64,000 bases of DNA. Origin: Yponomeuta sedellus (lineage: Eukaryota > Arthropoda > Insecta > Lepidoptera > Yponomeutidae). The notes under the pieces are model-generated. The model saw only the letters and a list, made by a program, of their open reading frames with translations, searched no databases and had not been told where the DNA came from. The position numbers were made by a program, and so were the translations under genes. Shown here piece after piece: positions 20,578 through 32,308 of this stretch. Within the stretch, counting starts at the first letter, position 1, and every line of letters begins with the position of its first letter. The stretch lies in the NCBI GenBank assembly GCA_934045075.1, contig OW203726.1, positions 6,085,535 through 6,149,534 on the forward strand, in the 5' to 3' direction.

Positions 20578-21914
20578 CGGGACACTCAGAAAGTTTTGAG
20601 AAACTAAAAAACTAACATCTATGAAAAAAATATTTTTATTAAATCTTTTCAAAAAACTCTGAACCAGCCTCTATACAAAGTTTCATACGTCTGAACCAAT
20701 TTTCAAAACATTTTTTCCAGTCCTCCGCAGACACCTCTTCCACGGCATTCTTAAATGCTGCTAGCGCGTCTTCCGACGATGAAAACTGTATCGCTTTGAG
20801 CTGATTTTTAAATTTTAGGGAATAAAAAGAAGTCACACGGAGCCAAATCAGGACTGTAAGGAGGGTGTCCCAAGACTAACCGGTGTGGAGTCCAGGAAGT
20901 CCCTCGTTTTGATTGCAGAGGCGGCGGGCGCGTTGTCGTGGTGAAGAAGGACCCCGCGGATCCCGGTGTTCGGTCGCTTGTTGCTCAATTCAGAAAAAAC
21001 TTGTGCTATACTGTTCCATTGTATCATTTCCATTGTATCAATAGTGAGTTTACACACACTGCCTGTTAGGACAGTCATCTGAAGGATACGGCTCAATTAG
21101 GCTGGCTGTGCCGCAGACCAGTTTCTCATGTAGAGACGGACCTCAAGTTCAAAATTTTCATCAAAATTTTGCCTGCGCTCCTCGATCGCTTTACTTTCGT
21201 AGGCGTTGGTTCATTTTGAAACAGCCAAACTGTCGACTGACGCTTTCTTTCTGGATCATATTGATAAATCCAGGATTCGTCACCTGTCACAATGTCGTAA
21301 ACGCGCCGTGACGAGCCAGCATCAAATTTTTGTAACATATCACGGCACCAGTCCACACGAGCCTGCTTCTAAGCTTCGGTGAGATTGTGCGGCACCCAGC
21401 GGGAAACTATTCTCCTTACGCGAAGGTGCTCGTGCAAAATCTTGTGAACACTTCCTGAACCAATCTGCAGTGTATGCTGAATCTTTTCGTACGTAATTCG
21501 TCTGTTTTCTTGAATTTTTTTTTAGTGCCAGCACACTTTCTTTGGTGACAGCCGTCGTAGGACGACCACTAATTTGTTCATCCCCCAAAGTAATACAACC
21601 GCGTTTGAACTCGCTATACCAGCGGTAGTTGGTTGCTTTTGAAGGTCCTTCATCCATAAAAGCAATTTGAAGTCACAATTAAGCCACATTTGAAATCGTA
21701 AAAATCATAGCACGAAAATGTTCTCGATGCAGATCCATTTTTTAATGAGACAAGAAAATTTTAATTGGCTCTCAAAAAAATGCGGAGGGAAATTTGAAAA
21801 TCGAACAGTAGTAACATTTTTACTTTTAAATAATCGACGCTTTCAAAACAATTACAAGTGGCCAGTGTCTTATACATAAAATCGTTTTTTCGCAAAACTT
21901 TCTGAGTGGCCTGG
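20578..21914 (-). pseudogene. mariner transposon with broken transposase
   Basis: A 1337-bp element with both terminal repeats and flanking TA. Minus-strand transposase blocks are readable: YRWYSEFKRG near 21600, TGDESWIYQYDPERK near 21270, VLLHHDNAPA near 20950 and the C-terminal ENWFRRMKLCIEAG near 20660, giving the DDD-type mariner order. Frameshifts and stops split the gene into at least three frames. Length fits a complete mariner (about 1.3 kb). Confidence 0.88.
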
Positions 21915-22454
21915 TATATTTTTTAAAACACAATCTCTAATAGGGGTGTTATTAACAACACATTTTGAAAATAAAGTTGTATAAACTTTGTACTGAACGA
22001 TAGAATGAAAACGGAAAGGAAGCCGCGAGCGCAAACTAGCTAGTGATCTATGAAAGTAAAGACGCGTGTGATGCGAGATGAGAGTGAAAACATGGCAGTG
22101 ATTTATATTTGATTATCGCCACGACTATGTTGTGAGGGCTTTCCATCATAACGTGGCGGTGTTTGACGGGCTTATGTCATACAGCTGCGCTCTATTAGAT
22201 GCGGATGGACGAGGATGGCTGAAGAAAGAAAGATAGCGCGTGTCTTGGGGAAGGCCTATGCCTAGCAGTGCAGATTGATTGATTGTATGCATTACATTCG
22301 TCTATGGTATTACGTACAAGCAGCAACATCTGGCTGAAGTAATTTGCATCTTGCAGCCCCGAGTACCTACTTTGCAGTTATGTTTTACATCGGAATGATA
22401 TCACTGTACCCATGATTACATGATTACCCACATTACCCACATGATTATATTCTT

Positions 22455-22590
22455 TTTAATGCTCATTTGGGAGAGCGCTGGCACGGTTAGCCAGAGGTCG
22501 CGGGTTCGAGTCCCAGCATGGGTGGAATTTTTAGCCTCTAAATAGGTTTTTGAGATTGTCCTTAGCACGGGTTAGTGCATTAAAAAGAAT
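22455..22590 (+). mobile_element. SINE-B with tail-like left end
   Basis: TTCTTTTTAATGC at the left is the inverted tail. The core follows in plus orientation (GAGAGCGCTGGCACGG, box B GGTTCGAGTCC), then GCCTCTAAATAGGTTTTT and the normal tail. It adjoins the 5' end of the split SINE-B. Confidence 0.75.
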
Positions 22591-22679
22591 ATGATTACTT
22601 ATTGTTTAGTTATATAAACAAATGAGTACGAGTATACGCGGCTTGGTACACTGTTTCTTTATAGTTTTTGTTATGTATC

Positions 22680-22870
22680 CAATAAAGGTTCTACTGCAGG
22701 GCACAGGCCTTCTCTTAGAGAGAGAAAGTATGGACTTAATCTTAACCTAACTGCGGATTGGCAATTTCAAGGGCAGAAGTATTAGAACACCTAAGACACT
22801 CAGGTTTGGTCACGATTATTTCCTTCACACTAGCGAGTGGCTTTGCTGCTATAATTTCGTAAATGTACAT
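22680..22870 (-). mobile_element. SINE-H, minus strand
   Basis: CTACTGCAGGGCACAGGCCT, CTTAGAGAGAGAAAGTATGG and the TTGGCAATTTCAAGGGCAGA block follow the order of 19330-19515. Confidence 0.6.
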
Positions 22871-22948
22871 AACTTAGAAAACAAACTCATTGGGTGGGAA
22901 TCGAAGCTAGGTCTCCCGCTTTCGAGTCCGCTGTTTGACAGTTTAGGT

Positions 22949-23225
22949 ATCAACCCTTTGTATGCTCCCACTACATCGGACAGGATTTTACGACATTAGC
23001 GGGTCTTACTGTCAGAAGTTATCGAGCGGCCCATAAGGATTCTGACATGGCTTAATGACTGCCATTACATGACAGCCGGCATCAACGGCTTAGCGTGCCT
23101 TGCGAAGCACGGAAGCGTTCGGAAAAATGCCACTAGCGGTAGTCACAGGATAGTCACCCATTCAGCACCTGACCGCGTCTGTTGTTGCTTAACTAAAGTA
23201 CTTGAGGCCACTAGGCTTCCATGAC
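22949..23225 (-). mobile_element. SINE-C (5S rRNA-derived), minus strand
   Basis: The complement of 23165-23212 reads the 5S-like head (GTTAAGCAACAACAGACGCG, then GGTCAGGTGC and ATGGGTGAC). The body follows: CTTCGCAAGGCACGCTAAGC, GCCATGTCAG and GTAAGACC. The middle (CCCGGACTTGGCCCC block) is lost or diverged. Confidence 0.75.
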
Positions 23226-25191
23226 TGTTTACCGTTCCACATTCTGTGTAAAAGAGCAGAGGTGTTAATTTCTTAATTAGAGCTACTGACGCTGGTTTAG
23301 TGAATCTTTGTTGTAACAATAACAAGTGATAATAATCGTTAAAATCTTTCGCACAGGTGTCATTTCCGCATTGGCTTACCTTTTGTCTAGCTTTGATTAT
23401 CTCGTGAAAAGCGGGCTACTCGTGAATTAGTGGGTGTTGCGTGACACTGGTAATATGAATGAAATAATCGTCATGAATTATCTGTTTGCAGTTTTTGCCA
23501 AAGCACCAAGGTGGCTGGCTGACACAGCCATTTAGTACAGACTTTCGGCCCTGGTTATAAAAAAGTAAATAACGCTCACTAAAATTACAAAGAAATGATG
23601 TAAACTAAATAATGCAAAAGGAGTGTTTTAGTGGACTTGTGTTTTTATGAAAGGCCAAAAATTTTAATAAATCTGTAAATTACTGCACGTATTACAGTAA
23701 AATATTATTATGCTATCGTAGAATAGTTGCATTTTATATTTACGTTCAGAGTTTTAAAAGTAACTGAAATATATTTATGTCAGTAGGCCTTCATTGTATG
23801 TATGTATTAATAGTATTAAAGTTCTTTATTGCATAAAAAATTTGCTTAGTGCTGCTTAGCATTATCTACTTGATTAAAACTCAATTTGATTAATTTAGGA
23901 TATAGTTATCTGTCAGCCATCAAGATTAAACATGAAGGTGTGAAACCTCCATGCTCTGACGTCATTATTAAAAAGAAATGGAGGCGCCATTTTGACTTAT
24001 TGTCGTTGATGTAAGTACATGGTTGTTACTTTATAGAGTAATAAATTATAGTCTGTAAAATATAGCTTGAGCTCCGCGAGAGCTGTCATCGAAATTGCGT
24101 CCATGAAGTTTTGAATTTTTTCACAAAATATTTGTACCGCGAAAACCCCGTACTTACTGCACAGATAGTGATGTCTAACCAGTACCGTAACTGCAAATTA
24201 CAAACTATCGATGATAAGTGATGATGGATGATCTAAACTGCAGGTTTACTATAGGAATTGAAGTTTATTTGTTTGAAAAGCATTATCAAATTTCATTACA
24301 ATTTTTTTTTCTGTTTCTTTATTTATGTGCAATAAAGCGTAACAAACAAACAATTAAAATAATCATAATTTTTAGCGAATAAACCTCTTATACTCCTCTC
24401 TCCTCTCCTCTAAAGGATGAACATTGTTTAAGTTAAAACCTATCTTACAGTATACTCGTGTTACTGTGATGTTAGTGACTCTGTTTCAGAATTCAAATCA
24501 GAAAGGATTTTAGGATGTACACCTCTTGAATAAAACTTTGTAAAGTAATATTTCTCGTGTTTGATTTTATATTTCCAACTTCTCGAAATTCTTCTTTCCA
24601 TCGATGTCATCAACTCGATTTAAGTGACATTTGCTGTCGACATCGTCCTGTCCCTAGCCATGTCACTGTGACCGCTGTCATGGAGCCCAAGCTATGTTTT
24701 ACAAACTATAGTTATCTTGTCTGTGGAAATACCTTTGAATATCCGATATCATATCATATAATCAAATTTATTCAATCCATTATGCCGCGACGCTTGCATA
24801 TATTTTTATTCCAATGTATCTTCCATTAAAGCACTTCTTACATCTAAGTTTGCAGAGGACACATGTTTATGTTCTGAATAAGATTTGAAACGTTATTTAA
24901 TTAAACTTGTCAAATTTCCGGGTAATGTAAAAATATCTAAATCATCAATTTAAATCTGCCTGAATTGTATTAATCTGTGGTATATAAGTGGAAACCTGTA
25001 ATTAGGTTACAGTTATGTTTTCGAAGTCATTAAGCAAGTAATAAACCTGTTGGTTTTCCAAGTAAATATGTACTTTAGTATGTATATAAATAAATTATTA
25101 CGTAACATAGGACTGAAGTGAAGATCATAGTAATTATAGTTAATGGTATACGATGTATTCGCTCGGTCAAAAGACAATTAATTTTTTTTAA
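23226..25191. other. no gene recognised
   Basis: AT-rich. A 90-codon frame on the plus strand at 24557 has no recognisable domain and sits in low-complexity context. No repeat with a second copy in the window was found. Confidence 0.4.
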
Positions 25192-25203
25192 AGAAATTAA
25201 TTA

Positions 25204-25316
25204 AATACCTATTTAGAGGCTAAAAATTTCACCCATGCCGGGATTTTTAGCCTCTAAATAGGTTTTTAAATTTGTTCCTTAGCACGGGTTAGTGCATTAA
25301 AAATAAAAAATAGTGT
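25204..25316. mobile_element. SINE-B hairpin without tRNA core
   Basis: ACCTATTTAGAGGCTAAAAA...CCCATGCCGGGA is followed directly by TTTTTAGCCTCTAAATAGGT and the normal tail with AAAAATAAAAAATAGTGT. The tRNA-like promoter is entirely absent. Exact 12-bp target-site duplication AGAAATTAATTA at 25192-25203 and 25317-25328. Confidence 0.85.
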
Positions 25317-25432
25317 AGAAATTAATTAGTCAACATACCTATTTCTGCAAGCTAGACGGAACCCGCAAATTATCCTAAGAATCCTGAAGTATAAGAATAT
25401 TTGTATGTATAAGAATCTGTTTCTCTAGCAGA

Positions 25433-25583
25433 TTTTAAAACCTATTGAGAGGCCAAAAATTCCACCCACCCGGGACTCGAATCCACGACTTCTGGCTAAC
25501 CGTGCTGATGGGTGGAAATTTTAGCCTCTAAATAGGTTTATAAAATTGTCCTTAGCCCGGGTTAGTGCATTAAAAAGAATATA
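25433..25583. mobile_element. SINE-B with inverted 5' part
   Basis: AAAACCTATTGAGAGGCC...core (complement orientation)...GCTGATGGGTGG is followed by AATTTTAGCCTCTAAATAGG and the tail TTAGCCCGGGTTAGTGCATT. The inverted copy of the CACCC/CCTATT segment flanks a shortened core. Boundaries are approximate. Confidence 0.7.
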
Positions 25584-25994
25584 AACACTGTGCTACGAAA
25601 TTTGTATACATTTCATTGTAATATTTGGAGCCGTATTTTATCTTCATTTTTTTCTTCTAAGAGCGTTTCCATCGTTTGCTTTTCATTGTTCTTTATTAAA
25701 CGCACTTTGGAATATTTTCATTCCGTACAATGATTCTGTACAATGATCTAATTAATCTTCTTGGCGTATTAACCATTGTTTTCGACACCTATAAGCGCAG
25801 TTTTTTTAAGAAGTACAGTTATTTTGAAGTATTTAATTTTAACAATCTTAATGACGAATGAATGAATGGAAGTTACTTACGTTCCGGTTTATGCTGAGAA
25901 AGTAGACGTATGTTTTTGTCCATTCTTTCTCTAAAATTATGTAGATGTGGAAATGGGCACCTAGTTCAGATTTTAATGTTGATTGAAACTTTGC

Positions 25995-26222
25995 ATAAAA
26001 ACATTTAGATTTTGATAGCACAATCACTTGACCTGGTTCCAAACTAGCATATGTTCCCTGTAGCCCTGTGTTCTGATAACTAGACTAGGGCATCACAAAT
26101 ATGAAAATACATCCATACTGAGGCCACTTGTACAAATGTATAACCGCTCCCAGCGGGATCGACCCCACGTCCCACTTCATGTTAATCGGATGTCATACTG
26201 TTAGGACATCGAGGCAGTCACA
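25995..26222 (-). mobile_element. SINE-G (tRNA-headed), minus strand
   Basis: On the minus strand: TGCCTCGATGTCCTAACAGT, then GGGGTCGATCCCGCTGGGAG (box B), a body with GGCCTCAGTATGGATGTATT and ATATTTGTGATGCCCTAGTC, and the end GGAACCAGGTCAAGTGATTG. Fragments of the same family lie at 12973 and 43848. Confidence 0.55.
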
Positions 26223-26255
26223 TGATTCTTTAAAACATTTCTCAAATACACTTTT

Positions 26256-26489
26256 AATAAAACCTAAATGCAAAGTAGGTACTCGGGGCTGCAAGTGATG
26301 CAAATTACTTCAGCCAGATGTCGCTGCCTGTACGTAATACAGAGAATATTGTAAAGAGGTTCGAAATTTCACTGATGCCAGTGAGTCGCCCATTAGCTCA
26401 GTTGGAAAGAGCGCTGGCATGGATAGCCAGAGGTCGCGGGTTCGAATCCCGGCATGGGTGGAATTTTTAGCCTCTAAATAGGTTTTTAA
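26256..26489 (+). mobile_element. SINE-B with 5' extension, tail missing
   Basis: AAATGCAAAGTAGGTACTCG...tRNA-like core with intact boxes...GCCTCTAAATAGGTTTTTAA. Exact 12-bp target-site duplication AAATACACTTTT at 26244-26255 and 26490-26501. The normal A-rich tail is absent, so this copy may be another case where the 5' part was laid down in opposite orientation, with only a few tail bases (AATAAAACC) left. Confidence 0.85.
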
Positions 26490-26997
26490 AAATACACTTT
26501 TGTGTGGCAAAGGGAAAGCCTTTATCGCAGACGTTCTAAACTGCATTTGAAGAGTGTTTGGGGACGACAAGTGGCAAACCCTGGTCTCTGCCTACCCCTC
26601 CGCGACACAGGCGTGACTTTATTCAATATAATCTTGGTTTTGGAGGAGTCGTGGTTTAACATCGTTATTCTGTAGGGTCTTCGGAGGCGACCCAGCCTTT
26701 TACCAACCTGTGAGAATGAGTTAGCTGTCAATACGCCCTGTCCGATTTGCTCCAGCGAGAGCGGGCGCGAATATTTGCATAATGTTATGGGTCATTCAAA
26801 CCAGACATAGGCGTTTTGTTTCAGCTCTGTGAACTCTACAAAGAGCGAGCTTAGATGTACTTATTATATCTTGTACATAGGTTGCTTCGTGTATCCCGTA
26901 CTTGCGCATCAGCCTTATTGTAGACACACTAAATTATACCTATATACAGAGTTATCTCACCAATGTGCCAATCTCTGAATCACCCCTATTAGAGTAG

Positions 26998-27118
26998 ATG
27001 TTTATATTATTTTTAATGCACTAACCCGTGCTAAGGATAATTTTAAAAAAACCTATTTAGAGGCTAAAAATTCCACCCATGCCGGGATTCGAACCCGTGG
27101 CTATCCGTGCCAGCGCTT
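26998..27118 (-). mobile_element. SINE-B, minus strand, 5'-truncated
   Basis: Tail complement (TTTTTAATGCACTAACCCGT), CCTATTTAGAGGCTAAAAAT block and part of the core with an internal deletion next to GGGATTCGAACCCG. It runs into a GATA microsatellite at 27120. Confidence 0.75.
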
Positions 27119-27119
27119 A

Positions 27120-27260
27120 TCAAATAGATAGATAGATAGATAGATATAATATTCTTTATTGCATGTACACCATTAGGATTACATAAGACACTTAAAACAT
27201 AACAGTACAGTACAAGTGGCGGACTTATTACTAAAAGTAATTTCTTCCAGACAACCATTG
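27120..27260 (-). mobile_element. LINE 3' UTR fragment with (TATC)n tail
   Basis: GATAGATAGATAGATAGATA followed by ATAATATTCTTTATTGCATG (an AATAAAG signal on the minus strand) and GTGGCGGACTTATTACTAAA. Two further copies lie at 35641-35790 and 43450-43575, all minus and all starting with a GATA/AGATA-type tail. Confidence 0.6.
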
Positions 27261-28245
27261 ACGGAAAAGAAGAAACGGAAACTGATTGATAGTTATGTTT
27301 TTCAAATCATTACGGTTAACATAATTTTAATAAATTTGTACTTGAGATACCCGTGTTGCAGCTTTCCGTAAATCATTTGTACTGCATACATTAGAGTAGT
27401 TTTTTATACACGAAAAACTTTGAAACAATAAAAAAAAGTAGCATTATAAACGTCCCACTGTTTGGCACAGGCCATCTCTCTGTATACTTACACGGCCCGA
27501 AGGCAGCGGCTTACATTTTACATTGTACATTGACATTCAGCAAACAGAATGTAAATTCTTTACGTTGAAATAAATTGATTTGAATTTGAATACTATATTT
27601 TTATATTGTTATGGAACTATTATGAAACAACAAAATTTCAACAGTCGTAGTAAAAAATATTCTAGCAAGTGACAAAGTCATATTCACGTGTGTTAGGAAT
27701 TGATCATTTTTTAGTTTTTTTTTTATTTTTTATTTATTATTTATTTAAAGTAAGAAAAAAATAAAACATTCAATATAATGCCTCCCATCCCCCGAAACCG
27801 ACAAGGTTTATCTGTGGATTGGGTTTAGTAGTCACCAGCTTAACATGTTGTTGGAAATAGTATAATAAAAGTGCTATGCTCGGCAAATAGCTTGAACCTT
27901 GTATATGTAGATTAAACGCAAAGCACACTTGTAAAAAGCGCCTTGCCGATCAACAAAACCCATAATCCGAACCTAGATTCAATTTAGATAATCTAGGCCT
28001 ATTTAAACTACCTATTTCAATAGAGCAGCCTTAGGTCACAATGCAATACTATGATGTCGGGTCAGGTTTCTTCACGACTCGCGCAGACCTTGCCGATTAA
28101 TTGTGCCGATAAAGTCTTATGAATGTATGACAATAGGTAAAAGATACAATATGCACTAGTAAGAGTATGACCAAAAGCTTAATCTCGATCGCATGTGACC
28201 TTTTAATCAAATCCAATCCTTCAGATCCTATAGTCTAATTCACAC
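27261..28245. other. no gene recognised
   Basis: AT-rich with T-rich low complexity near 27710-27770. No repeat match except a short SINE-H-like piece near 27445-27475 (CGTCCCACTGTTTGGCACAG). Confidence 0.4.
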
Positions 28246-28618
28246 GTTATCAACCCTTGTATGCCCCCACTGCTGAGGCACGGGTCTCTTCGTGCATCGC
28301 GGGAAGGTTAGGCCATACTCCACCACGGGGGCCAAGTCCGGGTTGGTGGAGGATTGTAAGACAGTGGCGGGCCTTACTGTCAGAAGTTATTAAGCCGCGC
28401 ATAAGGCCTCTGACATGGCTTAACGACTGCCATTATATGACAGCCGGCACCAACGGCTTAACGTGCCTTGCGAAGCACGGAAGCGCTCGGGAAAATACCA
28501 CTAGCGGTAGTCACGGGACCCCCACCCATCCTGTACCTGACCGCGCCTGTTGTTGCTTAACCAAGTGATTCCAAACACTCGGTTCGCCTAGGCCACGAGC
28601 GCTTCTGGCCTAGGCTTC
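28246..28618 (-). mobile_element. SINE-C (5S rRNA-derived), nearly full length
   Basis: Reading the minus strand: GCTCGTGGCCTAGGCGAAC, GTTAAGCAACAACAGGCGCG, GGTCAGGTACAGGATGGGTG (5S internal control region: box A, intermediate element, box C), then CTAGTGGTATTTTCCCGAGC, CACGTTAAGCCGTTGGTGCC, CTCCACCAACCCGGACTTGG and the end GGGGGCATACAAGGGTTGATAA. Frames read across it are not genes. Confidence 0.85.
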
Positions 28619-28627
28619 TCTTCTCCA

Positions 28628-28690
28628 TATTAAACGGGTCCAATCGCGATTATTTATAAGGTAAAACGTAATTACCTTATTTCCTAGGGT
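28628..28690. repeat. fragment of the AACGGGTC MITE-like family
   Basis: CATATTAAACGGGTCCAATC and GCGATTATTTATAAGGTAAA match the left end of 18122-18305. Confidence 0.5.
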
Positions 28691-29129
28691 CTGATTCACA
28701 CATTGTTGTTCAATAGAATAATTGTAGTACGAATATAGCGACTATCAACCTCTATTTCGTAGTCTGCTAAGCAAATAGTAGTCTAATGTCATTCCAATGG
28801 CATAACCCGCCCAAATTAAATAGGAATATTTTGCGAAGAAGATCGAATCGCACGAGAGACCGAGTTAAGTTAATGGGTAATACTAGACTACTTCTACTTA
28901 CCTGTACTACTACGACGTTACTGGACTACCAATAAGCGTCAATGAAACAAACATTGCCGTTATAATATTACGCTATTGAACAGCTGTTTTTTTCTTGCCC
29001 TTCAGGTTACATTGTTCGTAGGTTTCTCTAAGGCACGCCCAAATCGAGAGGTCGTGGGTTCAAAATCGAAGCATGCGCCTATTTTTGTATTCTAAGCTAC
29101 GTAAATGTATGAATCTGTTATAATCATAT

Positions 29130-29262
29130 CAATACCACTTGCTAACTGTGAAGGAAAAGATCGTGAGGAAACCTGAGTGCCTACACCGCGGCGGCTCAAT
29201 CCATGGTGGGTAGGTGCGGTTATTAAGCCTATACTCTCTCTGAGAAAAGGCATAGAAGGAAA
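29130..29262 (+). mobile_element. SINE-H fragment
   Basis: ATACCACTTGCTAACTGTGA, AGGAAAAGATCGTGAGGAAA, CCTGAGTGCC and CTATACTCTCTCTGAGAAAA in family order. Confidence 0.65.
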
Positions 29263-29864
29263 GAGATGACGTGGGTTTTGAAAGATTTGATTTCGTAATG
29301 TCTACTTGGGTAAGTATACTCGTATGGAGAAATATAATTAAGAACACTTTGACAGCATTTGTATATTGAATGGTACACATGTAGGTACTTAGAGTTGTGA
29401 AATGTCACTCACGATCTATGAATGGGACATCAAAAGATCTATTCTGTGTAGATGCTTAATGTGGACTGAAACAAGATCGTTATTAAAATGTACTCGTTTA
29501 TTCGTAAATTATTTTTTTATTTTTTTCCTTAATTGAATTAATCATATGTTCATTAATGAATAAATAAATAGTTTTATTTCTTTATTTACTTAGTGTTGGA
29601 TGCAGAGAGCCGAGAGATTTAAGCCAAAATGTTTATAGATAGAGAACAGTTTATTGCACAACCAGAAAAAAAGAATACAACCATCATTTCTTAAATCTAA
29701 GTAATTTTTTTCTAGGCTGCTGTGTACGTTTGGTAAAAAGCTGTGTTTATATTGAATTATATCAGCGATCGGCTGTATAGCACAAAGTTAACTTTGTACA
29801 TCTTGGCAAAAAAGAGTAGAAATGAGACCTGATTATTTTATTACTCCGTCCATACATACGTCAT

Positions 29865-29990
29865 AACCTCACGCCTGTATCCCAGAGGGGTATAGACAGA
29901 GACCAGGGACTGTCACTTGCCAAGATCCTTACACCTTCGCTTCATCAACGTTCATAAGTCGTTTCATGCACGCCGGTTCCGGGTTTTATC
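29865..29990 (-). mobile_element. LINE 3' fragment
   Basis: The complement contains the MNVDEAK-type coding end and the CTCTGGGATACAGGCGTGAGG 3' end of the LINE described at 13608-13930. The coding frame is broken. Confidence 0.6.
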
Positions 29991-30174
29991 TTCCATTGAG
30001 ATCAAAGCAGTCAATCAGCCTGTGCCCGTTCATTGATGGATACAAGCCTCCTCCAACGCACGCCACTTCCCTCAGCTCTCGACCATCCTCATCCAGTCAC
30101 TGCCAGAGGTCATTTAGATAAATAAACAGTAACAAATACGTACTTCAGATACTTTTTTAAAAATGATAAATTTT

Positions 30175-30290
30175 CTTAAAAACCTATTTAGAGGCTAAAA
30201 ATTCCACCCATGCCGGGACTCGGACCCGCGACCTCTGGCTAACCGTGCCGGCGCTCTCCCCACTGAGCTAATGGGTGAATTACCGGCATT
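30175..30290 (-). mobile_element. SINE-B, minus strand, both ends truncated
   Basis: AAAAACCTATTTAGAGGCTA through the core to CCGGCATTAGTGAAATT. A short direct repeat AATTTTCT on each side (about 30168 and 30290) is a possible target duplication. Confidence 0.75.
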
Positions 30291-30794
30291 AGTGAAATTA
30301 ATTTTCTGCCTATTCCAATCACTTAAGATCACGAGCACAGAATTCGTAGCTTTTCCACGGAGGCTAAATCATCAATACCCATCACTTGTTTGCTATGTCG
30401 CGCAATAACCGGGCTAATTACAACCTCTTGGTGTTTCGCGTTGGAAGTATCCGTTCGTTTCTAATCTGTACTGGACTTACAGTCGACTATACATCAAACA
30501 GCCCTTATATCACGTAACTGAACACAAAATCGGGGTTTTATTAGGCTACTAGCTGACCCAGCGAACTTCGTACCGCCTAACAGTCGATTCTTTAATTGTC
30601 TTTTTGTTTTCTCTCCGTAAGAACCACCCTCGTACTTCAAGGAATATTCTAAAAAAAGAATTAGTGAAATTTGTTCAGCTGCTCTCGGGATTTGCGCTTA
30701 CCAACACATTCTGCGGTTCATTTTTATATTATAGATTAGACAACTCCAAAATGTCAAAATGTCGAGTAGGTTCATCATCATCTCATCATCAACT

Positions 30795-30885
30795 CATTAT
30801 GTCCCCACCGAGGGGCACTGGTCTCTTCCCGGAGGAAGGTATAGGTCATACTCCACCACGGGGGCTTGCTCCATACAGAAGTGGT
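30795..30885 (-). mobile_element. SINE-C 3' fragment
   Basis: TGTCCCCACCGAGGGGCACT, GGTCTCTTCC and CATACTCCACCACGGGGGC correspond to the end of the 5S-SINE. Confidence 0.6.
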
Positions 30886-31224
30886 CTTACACAGTAGCGA
30901 CTCTGGATGCTTTAAGGAATCGTCGGCACCAAAGTCATTGGGAGCCTTCCAAGTTTTTATATTTCGAATTCCAAATTGGCCTGATTCGATCGCCTGGGTT
31001 GATGAGTTTCCGTGCATAACATTTCTAATATTTATTTTATTCGACGCATTCGAATAAAACGAATTTCATGACTGCAAAAGTTATAGTGGTTCGATTCGAT
31101 TGGATCCGATTACTCTAGACAAAAAGGCGTCCCCAAGGCACGCCACTTTTTCCTGTACTCGGCCAGAGAGTTAAACACTCATATCGAATTTATTAGTAGC
31201 AGAAACGGAGTTCATGAACAAATA

Positions 31225-31310
31225 TTGCATTGTTACGGCACCAAAGATATACAAAAACCTGCCAGAATATATAAAGGTAGAGACTATGTACTAACCTTCA
31301 TGGCAATAAA
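31225..31310 (+). mobile_element. possible LINE ORF C-terminal tip
   Basis: One frame reads IVTAPKIYKNLPEYIKVETM before a stop, resembling the KIYN(H/K)LP motif near the end of several insect non-LTR reverse-transcriptase proteins. Very short, low confidence. Confidence 0.35.
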
Positions 31311-31348
31311 ATAACACTTGTAGTTAGATTGGCAGCGCTTTTGGCATA

Positions 31349-31695
31349 GATGAACTGAGTGATTGGAATCAATCACTATATAGTTAAGCATCAACAGGTA
31401 CGGTCAGGTGCTGGATGGGTGACCATCCCGTGACCACCGCTAATGGTATTTTTTCCGAGCGCTTCGGTGCTTCGCAAGGCACGCTAAGCGGTTGGTGTCG
31501 GCTGAGTGGTTAAGCCATGTCAGAGTTATTATAGGCGGTTGATAATTTCTGACAGTAAGATCCGCCACTGTCTTAAAATCCTTCACCAACTCGGACTTGG
31601 CGGCAGAGGTGGAGTATGGCCTAATTTATTTTCCTGCGACGCGACGCAAAAGAGACCGTGCCCTAGCAGTCGGGATATACAAAGGGTTGGTACCA
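31349..31695 (+). mobile_element. SINE-C (5S rRNA-derived), plus strand
   Basis: Head AGTTAAGCATCAACAGGTAC, GGTCAGGTGCTGGATGGGTG, ACC; body TTCGCAAGGCACGCTAAGCG, GCCATGTCAGAG and TCACCAACTCGGACTTGGCG; end CGGGATATACAAAGGGTTGG. Diverged, with small indels. Confidence 0.8.
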
Positions 31696-32308
31696 CACCG
31701 TGGTAAGAACAATACATGTAACAAATAATTCAAATTGCATTTTAACATTTCAAATGCTTTCGGGCTAAACATAAGCTATAACCAAGAACTTGTGTTGCAC
31801 AAATAAACTATTACGATATATCAAATTACCACCTATATCGGTTGGATAGTCTATTTATTACAGCTGACTATAGTTAATCAGATGCTAATCACCGAACATT
31901 TATCTCCTAAGAAACAAACATGGCCGCTTCAGATCCTAATATGCAGATAAAGGAACAGTACCGTGTGATCTTTGCGACTCACGACATCGTTTCGTCATCA
32001 GTGTCCAGCCGATATATGCTGGTCTTAACAGAGGTGTTTATCTCTTCCAGGAATGACACGTTCTCCGGTGCATGCACATTATTAAGTACTGACTAGGACC
32101 TCGCTTCTTTTAGTGCATTATACCAGGACAGATACAAGGTCGGGGCATGTGGGGTGTTTTTTCATGGCGTTGATGTCTAGAACGTTCGATGTAGACGTGA
32201 AGTAGCAACGAAATTAAATCACCACGTTCATGCAGTTGTCATTATCAATTAGCAGAATCTATGCCCAGTATTCTTCTCTCGACCTATGATCATGATAATT
32301 ATCTAGTA

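Larger units (their letters stand above)
19782..22167. repeat. near-identical inverted duplication containing two mariner copies
   Basis: Left arm 19782-20458 and right arm 20557-22167 are reverse complements. Over the first 250 bp I find a single difference. Each arm contains non-mariner flank plus a mariner: a deleted one (20035-20439) on the left and a full-size one (20578-21914) on the right. The 98-bp spacer is a SINE-B piece. The near-identity means the duplication is recent relative to most elements here. Confidence 0.88.
19598..22450 (-). mobile_element. SINE-B split by an inverted-repeat insertion
   Basis: The tail-side half (19598-19790) ends at the ACATCTGGCTG block of the 5' extension. 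The same block reappears at 22309 (TATTACGTACAAGCAGC, ACATCTGGCTGAAG) and continues to the family's 5' end at about 22450. The two halves make one minus-strand SINE-B, with about 30 bp present on both sides. Between them lie the inverted duplication 19782-22167 and a LINE 3' tip (about 22200-22290, GGAAGGCCTATGCCTAGCAG). Confidence 0.65.

Noticed and set aside
28257..28568. 103-codon frame (and the similar one at 36020) as a gene family
   Set aside because: Both are antisense readings of the 5S-derived SINE, which explains the similarity.
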